NCBI RefSeq assembly: GCF_016616885.1
Contig: NZ_CP067102.1
Location: 1,082,501-1,146,500, forward strand
DNA from: Bradyrhizobium diazoefficiens
GTDB lineage: Bacteria > Pseudomonadota > Alphaproteobacteria > Rhizobiales > Xanthobacteraceae
Reading direction: 5' to 3'
Length of the DNA: 64,000 bases
Shown: piece by piece, positions 1-7,708 of the stretch
Layout of the letters: the number at the start of each line of letters is the position of its first letter
Numbering within the stretch: the stretch's first letter is position 1
The notes under the pieces: model-generated
What the model was told of the DNA's origin: nothing
The model's database searches: none
Seen by the model: the letters and a program-made list of their open reading frames with translations, nothing else
Made by a program: the position numbers and the translations under genes

Positions 1-177
1 ATCGCGCAGGTCGATGCCGACAAGAAGATGCCGGCCAAGGACAAGAAGGAAGCGCTCGACGAGCTCAACCAGGCCCTGAAGAGCCCAGCGCCCGCGATCG
101 AGAACAAGGCCAATATCGACCTCGTCGGCAAGTATTACGACAAGCTCGTTGCTGCGTTGGGGGATGATCAGAATTGA
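1..177 (+). CDS. C-terminal end of an unidentified protein (5' truncated)
   Basis: The window opens inside a reading frame that runs 58 codons to a TGA at 175-177. The visible tail is charged and lysine-rich (IAQVDADKKMPAKDKKEALDE at its start) and looks helical, ending KYYDKLVAALGDDQN. This is too little to assign a family. The gene enters from the left edge and is followed by about 280 bp without a gene. Confidence 0.6.
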   Translation: MAQVDADKKMPAKDKKEALDELNQALKSPAPAIENKANIDLVGKYYDKLVAALGDDQN

Positions 178-220
178 GTTGGCAGTGTGCGCGTTACTGA
201 GCCGCGCATTGATTAATCTT

Positions 221-357
221 GCGTCGTCCTGGCGAAAGCCAGGACCCATTACCCCAGGGAGAAGTTGCGGCGCGAGCCGGCAACCACGGGTCTTCGCCAA
301 ACCCCTCCCGGGGTAATGGTCGGCGCTCGCTATGCTCGCTTGTCTAGGACGACGACG
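221..357. repeat. Intergenic palindromic repeat (GTCGTCCTGGCGAAAGCCAGG type)
   Basis: The unit starts GTCGTCCTGGCGAAAGCCAG near 223 and ends TCTAGGACGAC near 353, so the ends are inverted. An internal inverted pair (CCATTACCCC near 246 and GGGGTAATGG near 310) marks a large hairpin. It fits the short interspersed palindromes scattered through Bradyrhizobium genomes. Together with the hairpin at 387 it accounts for most of the 178-461 gap. Confidence 0.6.
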
Positions 358-386
358 GTAAAATTCCGAGATCGACTCACAAAGCA

Positions 387-414
387 AAAGCCTCGAAGAC
401 GCCTCCGGGGCTTT
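387..414. terminator. Hairpin terminator between convergent genes
   Basis: AAAGCCTCGAAG (387-398) pairs with CTCCGGGGCTTT (403-414) around a 4-nt loop, with one mismatch and one G-T pair. The A-rich 5' flank and T-rich 3' end let it work in both directions. It sits between the rightward gene at the window edge and the leftward dehydrogenase gene. Confidence 0.55.
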
Positions 415-461
415 CATCGTTTGATCGTGTACGCAACGCCGCGACGTTAAAGCTCCGATGT

Positions 462-1775
462 TCAATGTTGCGCGGCGAACGCCGCCTCCATCGCTTTTCG
501 TGTCTGGATCGCCTCGTTGCCCGCGTCGAACTCGACATCACTCCAGCGCACGACCTCGCCATGGGCGATGTCGTGCTTCAGCTTGAGGCGATGCGCTAGG
601 CCAATCGGCAGGGCGCCGGCCTTCAGGCTTGCGGCCGCCGGCACCAGCTTGCCCCACACGGTGTAGCCGCCTTCGCCGTCCAGCATCTCGCCGGCGCGCA
701 AATTCCGCTTGGCCACGGACGCGACGTCGCCGCGGAAGCCGTAGGGTTGCCCGGTCGGCTCGCCCCGCAGCGCCGCTGACAGCACCGAGATGTTCAGCTC
801 CAGCCCGATCAGATGATAGGGCTTGTACATCGCGGCGAACCGTCCGCTGGAATCGGTCTTCAGGCCGTACTGCTTGAAGCAATCGGCAGCGTAGTCGTTC
901 GGCGCCTCTAGCACGACATAGACGCCCCAACGCAGGTCACGAAACACCGGCCGGCCGTCGCGCTCGAGTGACGACACGACTTCCACGACACCCGATCGCT
1001 CCAGCACGCCGCCCTTGTCGCGGGGACGCATGATGTGCGGGAGATCGTCGACGCCGCAGGGCGGAAACAGCAGGCCGTCCGTCGGCACGTCCAATCCGCA
1101 GGCGTTCGCGATCGCGGCCATCTCGATCGCCGATTTCGTGCCGTCGAGGAAGGAATTGAACATCTGCGGATTCATGCCGGCTGACTGCGCTTCGTCCGCG
1201 GTGAGACCATAATGCTGCCAGACTCCATCCGGCGTCACGTCGTGATAGGCCGGTAGATATTTTGTGCCTTTGCCGGCGGCCACCACGCGGAAACCTGTCG
1301 CGCGGGCCCAGTCCACCATCTCCGCCGTCAGCGCCGGCTGGTCGCCATAGGCGAGCGAATAGACCACACCCGCCTTCCGCGCTTCCTCGGCGAGCAGAGG
1401 ACCGGCGAGCACGTCGGCCTCGACGTTCACCATCACGATGTGCTTGCCCGCCGCAATCGCGGCGCGCGCGTGGCGGATGCCGACGGCCGGATTTCCGGTC
1501 GCTTCCACCACCACATCCATCGCGCCGCCCGCGATGGCGCGTGTGCCGTCATCGGTGAACATGGTCGCGGCGATCCGCTCGGCGCTCCAGCCGACGGTGC
1601 GGCAAGCTTCGCGTGCGCGCTCGCGATCGATGTCGACGATAACAGGCACCTCCAGCCCCGGCGTGTGCGGCACCTGCGCCAGAAACATCGAGCCGAATTT
1701 GCCGGCGCCGATCAGCGCGACACGGACAGGCTTGCCGGCGGATGCGCGGGCCTGGAGGAGGCGGAAGAGGTTCAT
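462..1775 (-). CDS. NAD(P)-binding dehydrogenase with C-terminal SAF domain
   Basis: A 437-residue protein with a Rossmann fingerprint near the N-terminus (VALIGAGKFGSMF, about residues 19-31) and a homoserine-dehydrogenase-like nucleotide-binding half. The C-terminal part (about 350-425, RNLRAGEMLDGEGG and GLAHRLKLKHDIAHGE) resembles a SAF domain, a fold that often causes misannotation as FlgA. It probably oxidises or reduces a small polar, perhaps sugar-acid, substrate, but the substrate cannot be read from sequence. It is the last gene of a leftward group with a PhyH dioxygenase and a GntR regulator, which suggests a small catabolic operon. It starts at ATG 1775. Confidence 0.75.
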   Translation of the reverse strand: MNLFRLLQARASAGKPVRVALIGAGKFGSMFLAQVPHTPGLEVPVIVDIDRERAREACRTVGWSAERIAATMFTDDGTRAIAGGAMDVVVEATGNPAVGIRHARAAIAAGKHIVMVNVEADVLAGPLLAEEARKAGVVYSLAYGDQPALTAEMVDWARATGFRVVAAGKGTKYLPAYHDVTPDGVWQHYGLTADEAQSAGMNPQMFNSFLDGTKSAIEMAAIANACGLDVPTDGLLFPPCGVDDLPHIMRPRDKGGVLERSGVVEVVSSLERDGRPVFRDLRWGVYVVLEAPNDYAADCFKQYGLKTDSSGRFAAMYKPYHLIGLELNISVLSAALRGEPTGQPYGFRGDVASVAKRNLRAGEMLDGEGGYTVWGKLVPAAASLKAGALPIGLAHRLKLKHDIAHGEVVRWSDVEFDAGNEAIQTRKAMEAAFAAQH

Positions 1776-1798
1776 GGGGAACGTCCTGAGCAGGTATT

Positions 1799-1933
1799 GT
1801 GTCCCGGACGCGGTGCAGCGCTTCTTCAGCGCTGCTCCGCAGAGCCGAGACCCAGAGAGAAACTATCCGTGTGGCATGGGCCCCGGCTCAGCAGCGCATC
1901 ACTGACGTGCTGCGCTGCGTCCGGGGCACGAGA
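1799..1933. repeat. Intergenic palindromic repeat (GTCCCGGACGC family), copy 1
   Basis: It starts GTGTCCCGGACGCGGTGC and ends GCTGCGTCCGGGGCACGAG, so the termini are inverted. A second copy with the same order of blocks (CAGAGCC, GGGCCCCGG, CAGCGCA) lies at 14104-14216. It fills the gap between the PhyH gene and the dehydrogenase gene. Confidence 0.7.
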
Positions 1934-1938
1934 CCTGT

Positions 1939-2739
1939 TTACTCCGCCGCCTGCCGCTGCGCACGGGCGAGCCGCACCAGCGCATCATCGTCCACCGTCT
2001 TGATCGGCGCGAAATCGCGGTGCGCGATGTACTCGGGGCGCGTCGGGGTGCGGATATAGTTCGAGACCGCGTTCAGCGTCAGGTACACGATCTTGCGCGG
2101 GTAGGGCGTGATGTTGCCGCTCGAGCCGTGCACGAGATTGCCGTGGAACATCAGCATGCCGCCGGGCTTGCCCGTCGGCGCGACGATGCCGCCCTGTTTG
2201 ACCAGCCGCGTCACGGTGTCCTCGTCCAGCGTCCACAACGGATACGACGTGGTGGAAAGATCATGCGAGGCCTGGAGATCGCCGGCATTCTGGCTGCGTG
2301 GCACCAGCATCAGCGGACCGTTGATCGGCATCACCTCGTCGAGGAAGATCGCGATGTTCATCGCCCGCGGCTCCGGCATGCCGTCGTCGCGCTTCCAGGT
2401 GCCGTAGTCCTGATGCCACTGCCAGACATCGCCGGTGAAGGCCGATTTCGCGTTGATCTTGAACTGGTGCATGTAGACGGGCTCGCCGAACAATTGCTCG
2501 ACGGGGTCGATCATGCGCGGATGCGCGCCAAGCACACGGAAGGCGTCGTTGTAGAGATGCGCGGCAAAGGCCGTGCGCGGCGCGCCGCTCTTCTCGCGCC
2601 AGACCTCGGGCCGGTTGGCGTCGTAAATGCCGACGGCCTCGCGCGCGAGGAACTCGACCTCCTCTTGGGCAAACAATTCGGGCAGGAACAGCCATCCCTC
2701 GCGGTGGAAGAACTCCAATTGCGCCTCGGACAGTTTCAT
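1939..2739 (-). CDS. Phytanoyl-CoA dioxygenase (PhyH) family protein
   Basis: A 266-residue Fe(II)/2-oxoglutarate-dependent dioxygenase. The iron-binding His-x-Asp is visible in WQWHQDYGTW (near residue 115), with a distal histidine in NLVHGSSGN followed by an arginine (PRKIV) that fits 2-oxoglutarate binding. The start is placed at ATG 2739 because AGGAGGAC stands just upstream; an upstream in-frame start would have no ribosome site and would read into repeat DNA. The reaction is likely hydroxylation of a small or CoA-linked substrate that is not identifiable. It lies between the gntR gene and the SAF-domain dehydrogenase on the same strand. Confidence 0.8.
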   Translation of the reverse strand: MKLSEAQLEFFHREGWLFLPELFAQEEVEFLAREAVGIYDANRPEVWREKSGAPRTAFAAHLYNDAFRVLGAHPRMIDPVEQLFGEPVYMHQFKINAKSAFTGDVWQWHQDYGTWKRDDGMPEPRAMNIAIFLDEVMPINGPLMLVPRSQNAGDLQASHDLSTTSYPLWTLDEDTVTRLVKQGGIVAPTGKPGGMLMFHGNLVHGSSGNITPYPRKIVYLTLNAVSNYIRTPTRPEYIAHRDFAPIKTVDDDALVRLARAQRQAAE

Positions 2740-2768
2740 GGGTCGTCCTCCTGCTTGTTTTTGTTGTG

Positions 2769-2866
2769 CGTCGTTCCGGGGCGGTCCGAAGGACCGAACT
2801 ATGGTGCGCAATTGCGCACCTGAGAACCTCGAGATTCCGGATCGCGCTTCGCGCGTCCGGAACGAC
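2769..2866. repeat. Intergenic palindromic repeat (CGTCATTCCGGGGC family), variant copy
   Basis: The inverted ends CGTCGTTCCGGGGC and GTCCGGAACGAC flank the central block CTCGAGATTCCGG. Related copies lie at 12850-12942 and 36443-36518. Confidence 0.65.
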
Positions 2867-2872
2867 AGCGCG

Positions 2873-3619
2873 CTACGCCGCCACGTCGTCCGTCGCCCTC
2901 AATCTCTCCTCAGTCATCCGCCCCGCCGTCTGCGCATGTGCCAGCGCCGCGTGTTCCGCAGCGTTCGCATCGCCTGCGAGAATGTGCCTGGCGATATCGG
3001 CATGCTCGGCCCAGGCGCTGCCGCGATAATCGAGCTCCGACAGCACGGTCGCCATCGAGCGGCGCATATGCGGCCATTGCGGCGTGATCGTCTCCTCGAT
3101 CACGGGATTGCCGGCGAGCTGGTAGATGGCGCGATGAAATTCGACGTCGAGCGCGATCAGCTCGGCGAGCGTCGTCTTGCGATCGATGCGGCGTCCGGCG
3201 GCGAGCGCCAAATCGAGGCGCGCGCGTCCCGCCGCGTCGGTTGCGGCGCGCTGAGCTGCAAGCCGGGCCGCGAGCGCGTCGATCGCGCCGCGCACCTCGT
3301 AGAGCTGGCGAATGCGCGCGGGATCGAGCTGGGTCACTTCAAAACCGCGCCGGCCGCTCTCGGCGACGAGCCCCTGCCGATGCAACAAATGTAACGCGTG
3401 CGACACCGGCTGGCGTGACACGCCGAGCTTGTCGGCGAGCTCGTTCTGGCGGATGCGCTGGCCGGGTTGCAGCGTGCGGTCGGAGATCGCCTCCAGGATC
3501 CTTGCATAGACCTGGTCGATCAGGTTCGGGAGCGGGTCGAGAGGGATAACGCCGGCGGCTCCGAAAAAGGAATACGGAATTCCGTATTCGAAACTACGGC
3601 TATGAGCCGGAGGCGTCAA
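2873..3619 (-). CDS. GntR-family regulator (FadR/FCD subfamily)
   Basis: A 248-residue regulator. A winged-helix DNA-binding domain covers about residues 33-100 (LGVSRQPVSHALHLL is the recognition helix region). A helical FCD ligand domain follows, with metal/ligand-type residues in DVEFHRAIY and the late HADIARHILAGD. The only canonical in-frame start is TTG 3619; a stop codon lies two codons upstream and no in-frame ATG or GTG precedes the HTH. A perfect 20-bp palindrome lies inside the first codons (3570-3589). It heads the leftward PhyH/dehydrogenase group and probably controls it together with itself. Confidence 0.8.
   Translation of the reverse strand: MTPPAHSRSFEYGIPYSFFGAAGVIPLDPLPNLIDQVYARILEAISDRTLQPGQRIRQNELADKLGVSRQPVSHALHLLHRQGLVAESGRRGFEVTQLDPARIRQLYEVRGAIDALAARLAAQRAATDAAGRARLDLALAAGRRIDRKTTLAELIALDVEFHRAIYQLAGNPVIEETITPQWPHMRRSMATVLSELDYRGSAWAEHADIARHILAGDANAAEHAALAHAQTAGRMTEERLRATDDVAA
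3570..3589. promoter_or_regulatory. Perfect 20-bp palindrome, probable GntR operator
   Basis: GAATACGGAATTCCGTATTC is identical on both strands. It sits about 30 nt inside the TTG-started gntR frame, and TTGACG at 3619-3614 with TAGTTT 17 nt later could be a promoter overlapping it. The length, symmetry and position fit an autoregulatory GntR site; the promoter reading is inference. Confidence 0.6.
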
Positions 3620-3726
3620 GCACTACCTAAATACCGTTATTGGCGTCATGGTTCGACCCGGCTAAGCTATTGATATTGCTTGGGCCCGCTACTGTGCATG
3701 GGGTTGTTTTGGGAAAGCTTGCCCCG

Positions 3727-4539
3727 CTACTCCGCCAAGAACCAGCTCACGACCCCGCCGAATTCCAGCGGCGCTTGCTCGAACATCCAGTGCCCGGCAT
3801 TCGCAATCACTGCCGTCTGCGCGCCGGCGATATGCGCGGCCAGCACGCGCCACATCACCGACAGGCTGCCGGTGGTGGCGCCACCGCCGATCAGCAGCGT
3901 CGGCGTCCTGATCGCCTGCGCATCCGCGAGCGTGTAGGGCCTGCGTTGCTCGTTGATCTGGCCGAGGAAGGTCAGCGCGTTGTCGCGCAGCTGCTGTTTT
4001 GCGGCTGCCGGCACGCGCCGCCACGAGCCGTCGCCCTCGATGCCTTCGTAGAAGGTCTGCAGCGCGCCCTCGATGTCGCCGGCGCGGATCATCTCGACGC
4101 AGCGTATCGTCTTCGCGGCGAGCGGCGGATGCGCAGGTGTGCCTTCGGGCACCGGCAGGCTGGCATCGAGATCGCCGCCCGGCTCGGCCAGCACCAGCTT
4201 TCGCAACAGATCGGGCCGCGCCTGCGCCACGCGAAACGCGATGTGCCCGCCGCGCGAATGGCCCATCAGATCGACCGGGCCGGGCCTGATCTGCTCGATG
4301 AACGCGATCGTGTCGGCAACATGCTGCGCCATCTTGTAGTCCTCGCCGACGGCGTCCCAGTGCTCGGGAAAGAAGTGCCGCAGGCTGACCGAGATCACCC
4401 GATGGTTCTTCGACAGCGGGCCGAGCACCGAATACCAGGTGCGGAAATCCCCGAGCGTGCCGTGCACGCAGACCAGCGGATGGCCTCGTCCCACCTCGAG
4501 ATAAGCCATGTCGTAACCGTTGACGCGAAAGCTTTGCAT
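3727..4539 (-). CDS. Alpha/beta hydrolase, second gene of a tandem pair
   Basis: A 270-residue alpha/beta hydrolase. The oxyanion-hole segment CVHGTLGD is near residue 24, the nucleophile elbow GHSRGG near 95, and the catalytic histidine in NAGHWMFEQAP near 250. It lies 2 nt downstream of a paralogue (4542-5360) and shares runs such as VSLRHFFP, VDLMGHSRGGHI and LAEPGG. The start ATG 4539 gives MQSFRVNGYDM, aligned with MQSLYVDGYDM in the paralogue. The substrate is unknown; esters or carbon-carbon-bond substrates are both possible for this fold. Confidence 0.8.
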   Translation of the reverse strand: MQSFRVNGYDMAYLEVGRGHPLVCVHGTLGDFRTWYSVLGPLSKNHRVISVSLRHFFPEHWDAVGEDYKMAQHVADTIAFIEQIRPGPVDLMGHSRGGHIAFRVAQARPDLLRKLVLAEPGGDLDASLPVPEGTPAHPPLAAKTIRCVEMIRAGDIEGALQTFYEGIEGDGSWRRVPAAAKQQLRDNALTFLGQINEQRRPYTLADAQAIRTPTLLIGGGATTGSLSVMWRVLAAHIAGAQTAVIANAGHWMFEQAPLEFGGVVSWFLAE

Positions 4540-4541
4540 GA

Positions 4542-5360
4542 TCAGCTCGCCAGGAAATCGAGAACCACTTCGGAATATTTCTGCGGCGCCTGCTCGAACA
4601 TCGGATGCGTCGCGTTCGGGATGATCGCCGTCTTCGAGTAGGGCACGTGCGCGGCGAGCGCATGCAGCACTTTTGGCAGCAGACCTCTGGTTCGCGCGCC
4701 CAGGATGAACAGCGTTGGCATCTTGACCGCCTCCGCATCCGCCTTGGAGAAGGGCGGGCGATTGTCGCGGACCTGGCCGATCAAGGTCGTGGCGTTGTCG
4801 CGCAAATTCTGCTTCACCATCGCCGGCAGCCGCGGCCAGGTGCCAGGTCCTTCCAGCCTGTCGACGAAGACGGCGAGGCCGCCATCGACATCGCCGGCCG
4901 CGATCTTCTCGGCCGAGGCCGTGAACCGCGCCAGCAGCGGCGAGGGGCCGCCGGCATACTCAGGATCGAGGCTCGCATCGAGCTCGCCGCCGGGCTCGGC
5001 GAGGATCAGCCGCCGCAGCAGGTCGGGGCGCTGCTGTGCCACGCGGAAGCAGATGTGGCCGCCGCGGGAATGTCCCATCAAATCGACCGCGCCGAGGTCG
5101 AGCTTCTCGATAAAGGCGATGACGTCGCTGACATGCTGCGCGATCGAATAGGTGTCGCCGACGCCGTCCCATTGTGCCGGGAAGAAGTGCCGCAGGCTGA
5201 CAGCGATCATCCGGTGCCGCTGCGTCAGCGGTCCGAGCACGCAGCCCCAGACGCGGAAATCATTGAGCGATCCATGCACGCAGATCAGTGGCGGGCGGTC
5301 TCTGTCCTCGCCCACGTCGAGATAGGGCATGTCGTATCCGTCGACGTAGAGGCTTTGCAT
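4542..5360 (-). CDS. Alpha/beta hydrolase, first gene of a tandem pair
   Basis: A 272-residue paralogue of the next gene, with CVHGSLND, the GHSRGG nucleophile elbow and histidine in NATHPMFEQAP. The reading frame stays open further upstream, but that part overlaps the opposite-strand DNA-repair gene; ATG 5360 matches the paralogue's start exactly, so I chose it. The 2-nt spacing suggests one transcript and perhaps coupled translation. Tandem duplication followed by divergence is the simplest origin. The substrate is not predictable. Confidence 0.8.
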   Translation of the reverse strand: MQSLYVDGYDMPYLDVGEDRDRPPLICVHGSLNDFRVWGCVLGPLTQRHRMIAVSLRHFFPAQWDGVGDTYSIAQHVSDVIAFIEKLDLGAVDLMGHSRGGHICFRVAQQRPDLLRRLILAEPGGELDASLDPEYAGGPSPLLARFTASAEKIAAGDVDGGLAVFVDRLEGPGTWPRLPAMVKQNLRDNATTLIGQVRDNRPPFSKADAEAVKMPTLFILGARTRGLLPKVLHALAAHVPYSKTAIIPNATHPMFEQAPQKYSEVVLDFLAS

Positions 5361-5499
5361 TATAGGCTCGCGGAAAGGTGTGCGGAACTCCTGTGCAAGA
5401 TTCCCGGAAACCGGGTGGATCGCAACTATTTCCAAGCCTAGATTTAGACCCAGATCACAATGGGGGGATGCGACGAGGACGCAAGCCAGGAACCTAGCC

Positions 5500-6042
5500 A
5501 TGACCGACCAGCATTTCGCCCTGTTCGATACCAGGATCGGCCTCTGTGCCATCGCCTGGGGCCCGCGCGGCATCAACGGCACGCAGCTGCCGATGGGCGG
5601 CGAGCAGAAGATCCGCACCCGCATCAGCCAGCGCCATGCCGACGCCAGCGAGGCCGAGCCGACGGCCGAAGTGCAGCAGGCGATCGACCGCATCGTCAAG
5701 CTGCTCGCAGGCGAACCGGATGACCTCACGGACATCCCGCTCGATCTCGATGGCGTGCCAGACTTCAACCGTGGAGTCTACGAGATCGCCCGCGCCATTC
5801 CGCCCGGCAAGACGATGACCTATGGCGATATCGCCAAGCGTCTTGGCGGTGTCCAGCTGTCGCGTGACGTCGGCCAGGCGCTCGGCCACAATCCATGCCC
5901 GATCGTCGTGCCCTGCCACCGCGTGTTGGCTGCCGGTAACAAGCCCGGCGGCTTCTCGGCGAATGGTGGCGTGGTGACCAAGCTGAAGATGCTCGAGATC
6001 GAAGGCGCGCTGGTGAACCACACGCCGAGCTTGTTCGATTGA
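5500..6042 (+). CDS. ogt: Methylated-DNA-protein-cysteine S-methyltransferase
   Basis: A 180-residue DNA repair protein that removes O6-alkyl groups from guanine by transfer to its own cysteine. The active-site motif is in VVPCHRVLAAGN near residue 135, preceded by a helix-turn-helix (MTYGDIAKRLG) and followed by GGFSANGG. It starts at ATG 5500. Its 3' end is only 4 nt from the end of the convergent CoA-ligase gene, leaving no room for a classical terminator. Whether it is Ogt or the Ada C-domain type cannot be separated here, but it lacks the Ada N-terminal domain. Confidence 0.85.
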   Translation: MTDQHFALFDTRIGLCAIAWGPRGINGTQLPMGGEQKIRTRISQRHADASEAEPTAEVQQAIDRIVKLLAGEPDDLTDIPLDLDGVPDFNRGVYEIARAIPPGKTMTYGDIAKRLGGVQLSRDVGQALGHNPCPIVVPCHRVLAAGNKPGGFSANGGVVTKLKMLEIEGALVNHTPSLFD

Positions 6043-6046
6043 GGCG

Positions 6047-7591
6047 CTAAATCTTCGCCGCCGTCTTCGGCCAGTACTTGTCGCGCAGATGCCGCTTCAC
6101 CAGCTTGCCGGTCGGCGTGCGCGGCAGCTCGGCCTCGAAATCGATCGAGCGCGGGCACTTGATCGCCGAGAGGCGCATCTTGCAGTAGGCGATCAGATCA
6201 GCCTCGAGCTCCTTGCCGGCGCGTGTCATGTCGTGCGCCTGCACCACCGCCTTGACCTCTTCGCCCATCTCCTCATTCGGCACGCCGAATACCGCGACGT
6301 CGGCGATCTCGGGGTGAGTGATGAGCACGTCCTCGGTCTCCTGCGGGTAAATGTTCACGCCACCTGAGATGATCATGTAGGACTTGCGATCGGTGAGAAA
6401 CAGGAAGCCATCCTTGTCGAGATAACCGACATCGCCGAGCGTCGACCAGCCCTTGGCATTATAGGCCTTCTTCGTCTTCTCGGGATCGTTGTGATAGGCG
6501 AAGGCCGGCGCATCGGCGAAATAGACCGTGCCGATTTCGCCAGTCGGCTGCTCCTCGTCGTTCTCGTCCAGAATCTTGACCTTGCCGACCACGGCGCGGC
6601 CGACGCTGCCGCGGTGCTGCAGCCATTGCTGCGAGTTGCAGACGGTGACGCCATTGCCTTCCGAGCCCGCGTAATACTCGATCAGGATCGGTCCCCACCA
6701 CTCGATCATCTTTGCTTTGACGTCGACCGGGCAGGGCGCAGCGGCATGGATCGCGCCTTTCAGTGTCGAGACGTTGTACTTGGCGCGGACCTCGTCCGGC
6801 AGCTTCAGCATGCGCACGAACATGGTCGGCACGAGCTGTGACTGGGTCACCTTGTATTTCTCGACGAGTATCAAGAAGTCCTCGGCGTCGAAATGCTCCA
6901 TGATGATGGAGCTGCCGCCGAGCACGATCGCCATCATGTTGAAGCGCAGTGGAGCTGCGTGATAGAGCGGCGCCGGCGAGAGATAGGTGCTCTCGGCATT
7001 CATGCCGCACATGTTGGCGCAGAGCACGCGCAAAAACGTGTTCGGCACGTCGATCTTGTTGCCCTCAAAGGCCTTCTTGATTCCCTTCGGCCGGCCGGTC
7101 GTGCCCGACGAATACAGCATGTCGTAGCCGGCGACCTCGTCGGCAATCGGCGTGGTCGGCTGCGCGGCCGCTTCCTTGTCATAGGAGCGGAAGCCGGGCA
7201 AGGGCTCGTCGACCATGTAGAACATGGGCTCGCCTGGCGCACCCTTGACCAGGTCCTTGATCTGGTCGGCGCATTTCGGCGTCGTGATCACGACCTTGGC
7301 GCCGCAATCGCCGATGATGTAGTCGATCTCGTCCTGCTTCAGATAGCGGCTGATCGCGGTGTAATAGAGCCCGCTTCGTTGCGCCGCCCAACAGAACTCC
7401 ATGAAGGCAAGCCGGTTTTCCATCAGCAGCGCGATGTGGTCGCCAGCCTTTAGCCCGAGCGAGCGGAACAGGTTTGCGCCTTGGTTCGAGAGCTCGTCGA
7501 GCTCGCGATAGGTGATCGCCTTGCCGGTCCCGGCCATCTGGTAGGCGATCTTGTCGGGCGTGGTCCTGGCGTAGACGGACGGATGGGTCAT
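6047..7591 (-). CDS. AMP-dependent acyl-CoA synthetase
   Basis: A 514-residue adenylate-forming ligase that would activate a carboxylic acid to its CoA thioester. The P-loop motif YSSGTTGRPKG is at about residue 160, the A5-type EYYAGSEGNG near 300, the GDVGYLD hinge region near 390, and the catalytic lysine near the C-terminus in PRTPTGKLVKR. It heads the catabolic island on the minus strand, downstream of the thiolase gene and separated from it by a repeat. The substrate class (fatty, aryl-alkanoic or steroid side-chain acid) is not decided by the sequence. Confidence 0.85.
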   Translation of the reverse strand: MTHPSVYARTTPDKIAYQMAGTGKAITYRELDELSNQGANLFRSLGLKAGDHIALLMENRLAFMEFCWAAQRSGLYYTAISRYLKQDEIDYIIGDCGAKVVITTPKCADQIKDLVKGAPGEPMFYMVDEPLPGFRSYDKEAAAQPTTPIADEVAGYDMLYSSGTTGRPKGIKKAFEGNKIDVPNTFLRVLCANMCGMNAESTYLSPAPLYHAAPLRFNMMAIVLGGSSIIMEHFDAEDFLILVEKYKVTQSQLVPTMFVRMLKLPDEVRAKYNVSTLKGAIHAAAPCPVDVKAKMIEWWGPILIEYYAGSEGNGVTVCNSQQWLQHRGSVGRAVVGKVKILDENDEEQPTGEIGTVYFADAPAFAYHNDPEKTKKAYNAKGWSTLGDVGYLDKDGFLFLTDRKSYMIISGGVNIYPQETEDVLITHPEIADVAVFGVPNEEMGEEVKAVVQAHDMTRAGKELEADLIAYCKMRLSAIKCPRSIDFEAELPRTPTGKLVKRHLRDKYWPKTAAKI

Positions 7592-7612
7592 GGCGTTTCC
7601 TCAAAACGCGGA

Positions 7613-7697
7613 TGGCGAGTAGCGAGTGGCGAATAGGGAAGAAGGACAATCCGTTCTTCGCCTACTCACCATTCGCCACTCGCCACTCACTACTCGC
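7613..7697. repeat. Inverted repeat of CGAGTAGCGAGTGGCGAATAG type, copy 1
   Basis: GGCGAGTAGCGAGTGGCGAA on the left is answered by ATTCGCCACTCGCC and CACTACTCGC on the right, giving a long imperfect hairpin. A second copy overlaps the end of the TetR gene at 9670-9732. It separates the ligase and thiolase genes. Confidence 0.65.
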
Positions 7698-7708
7698 TCC
7701 TGTATTTC

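Noticed and set aside
462..1775. FlgA flagellar annotation
   Set aside because: Only the SAF domain is shared; the Rossmann half and gene context show a dehydrogenase, and no flagellar gene is near.
7613..7697. Clustered direct repeats of GCGAGTGGCGAAT type
   Set aside because: They form one palindromic interspersed element with no spacers and no cas genes, so not CRISPR.
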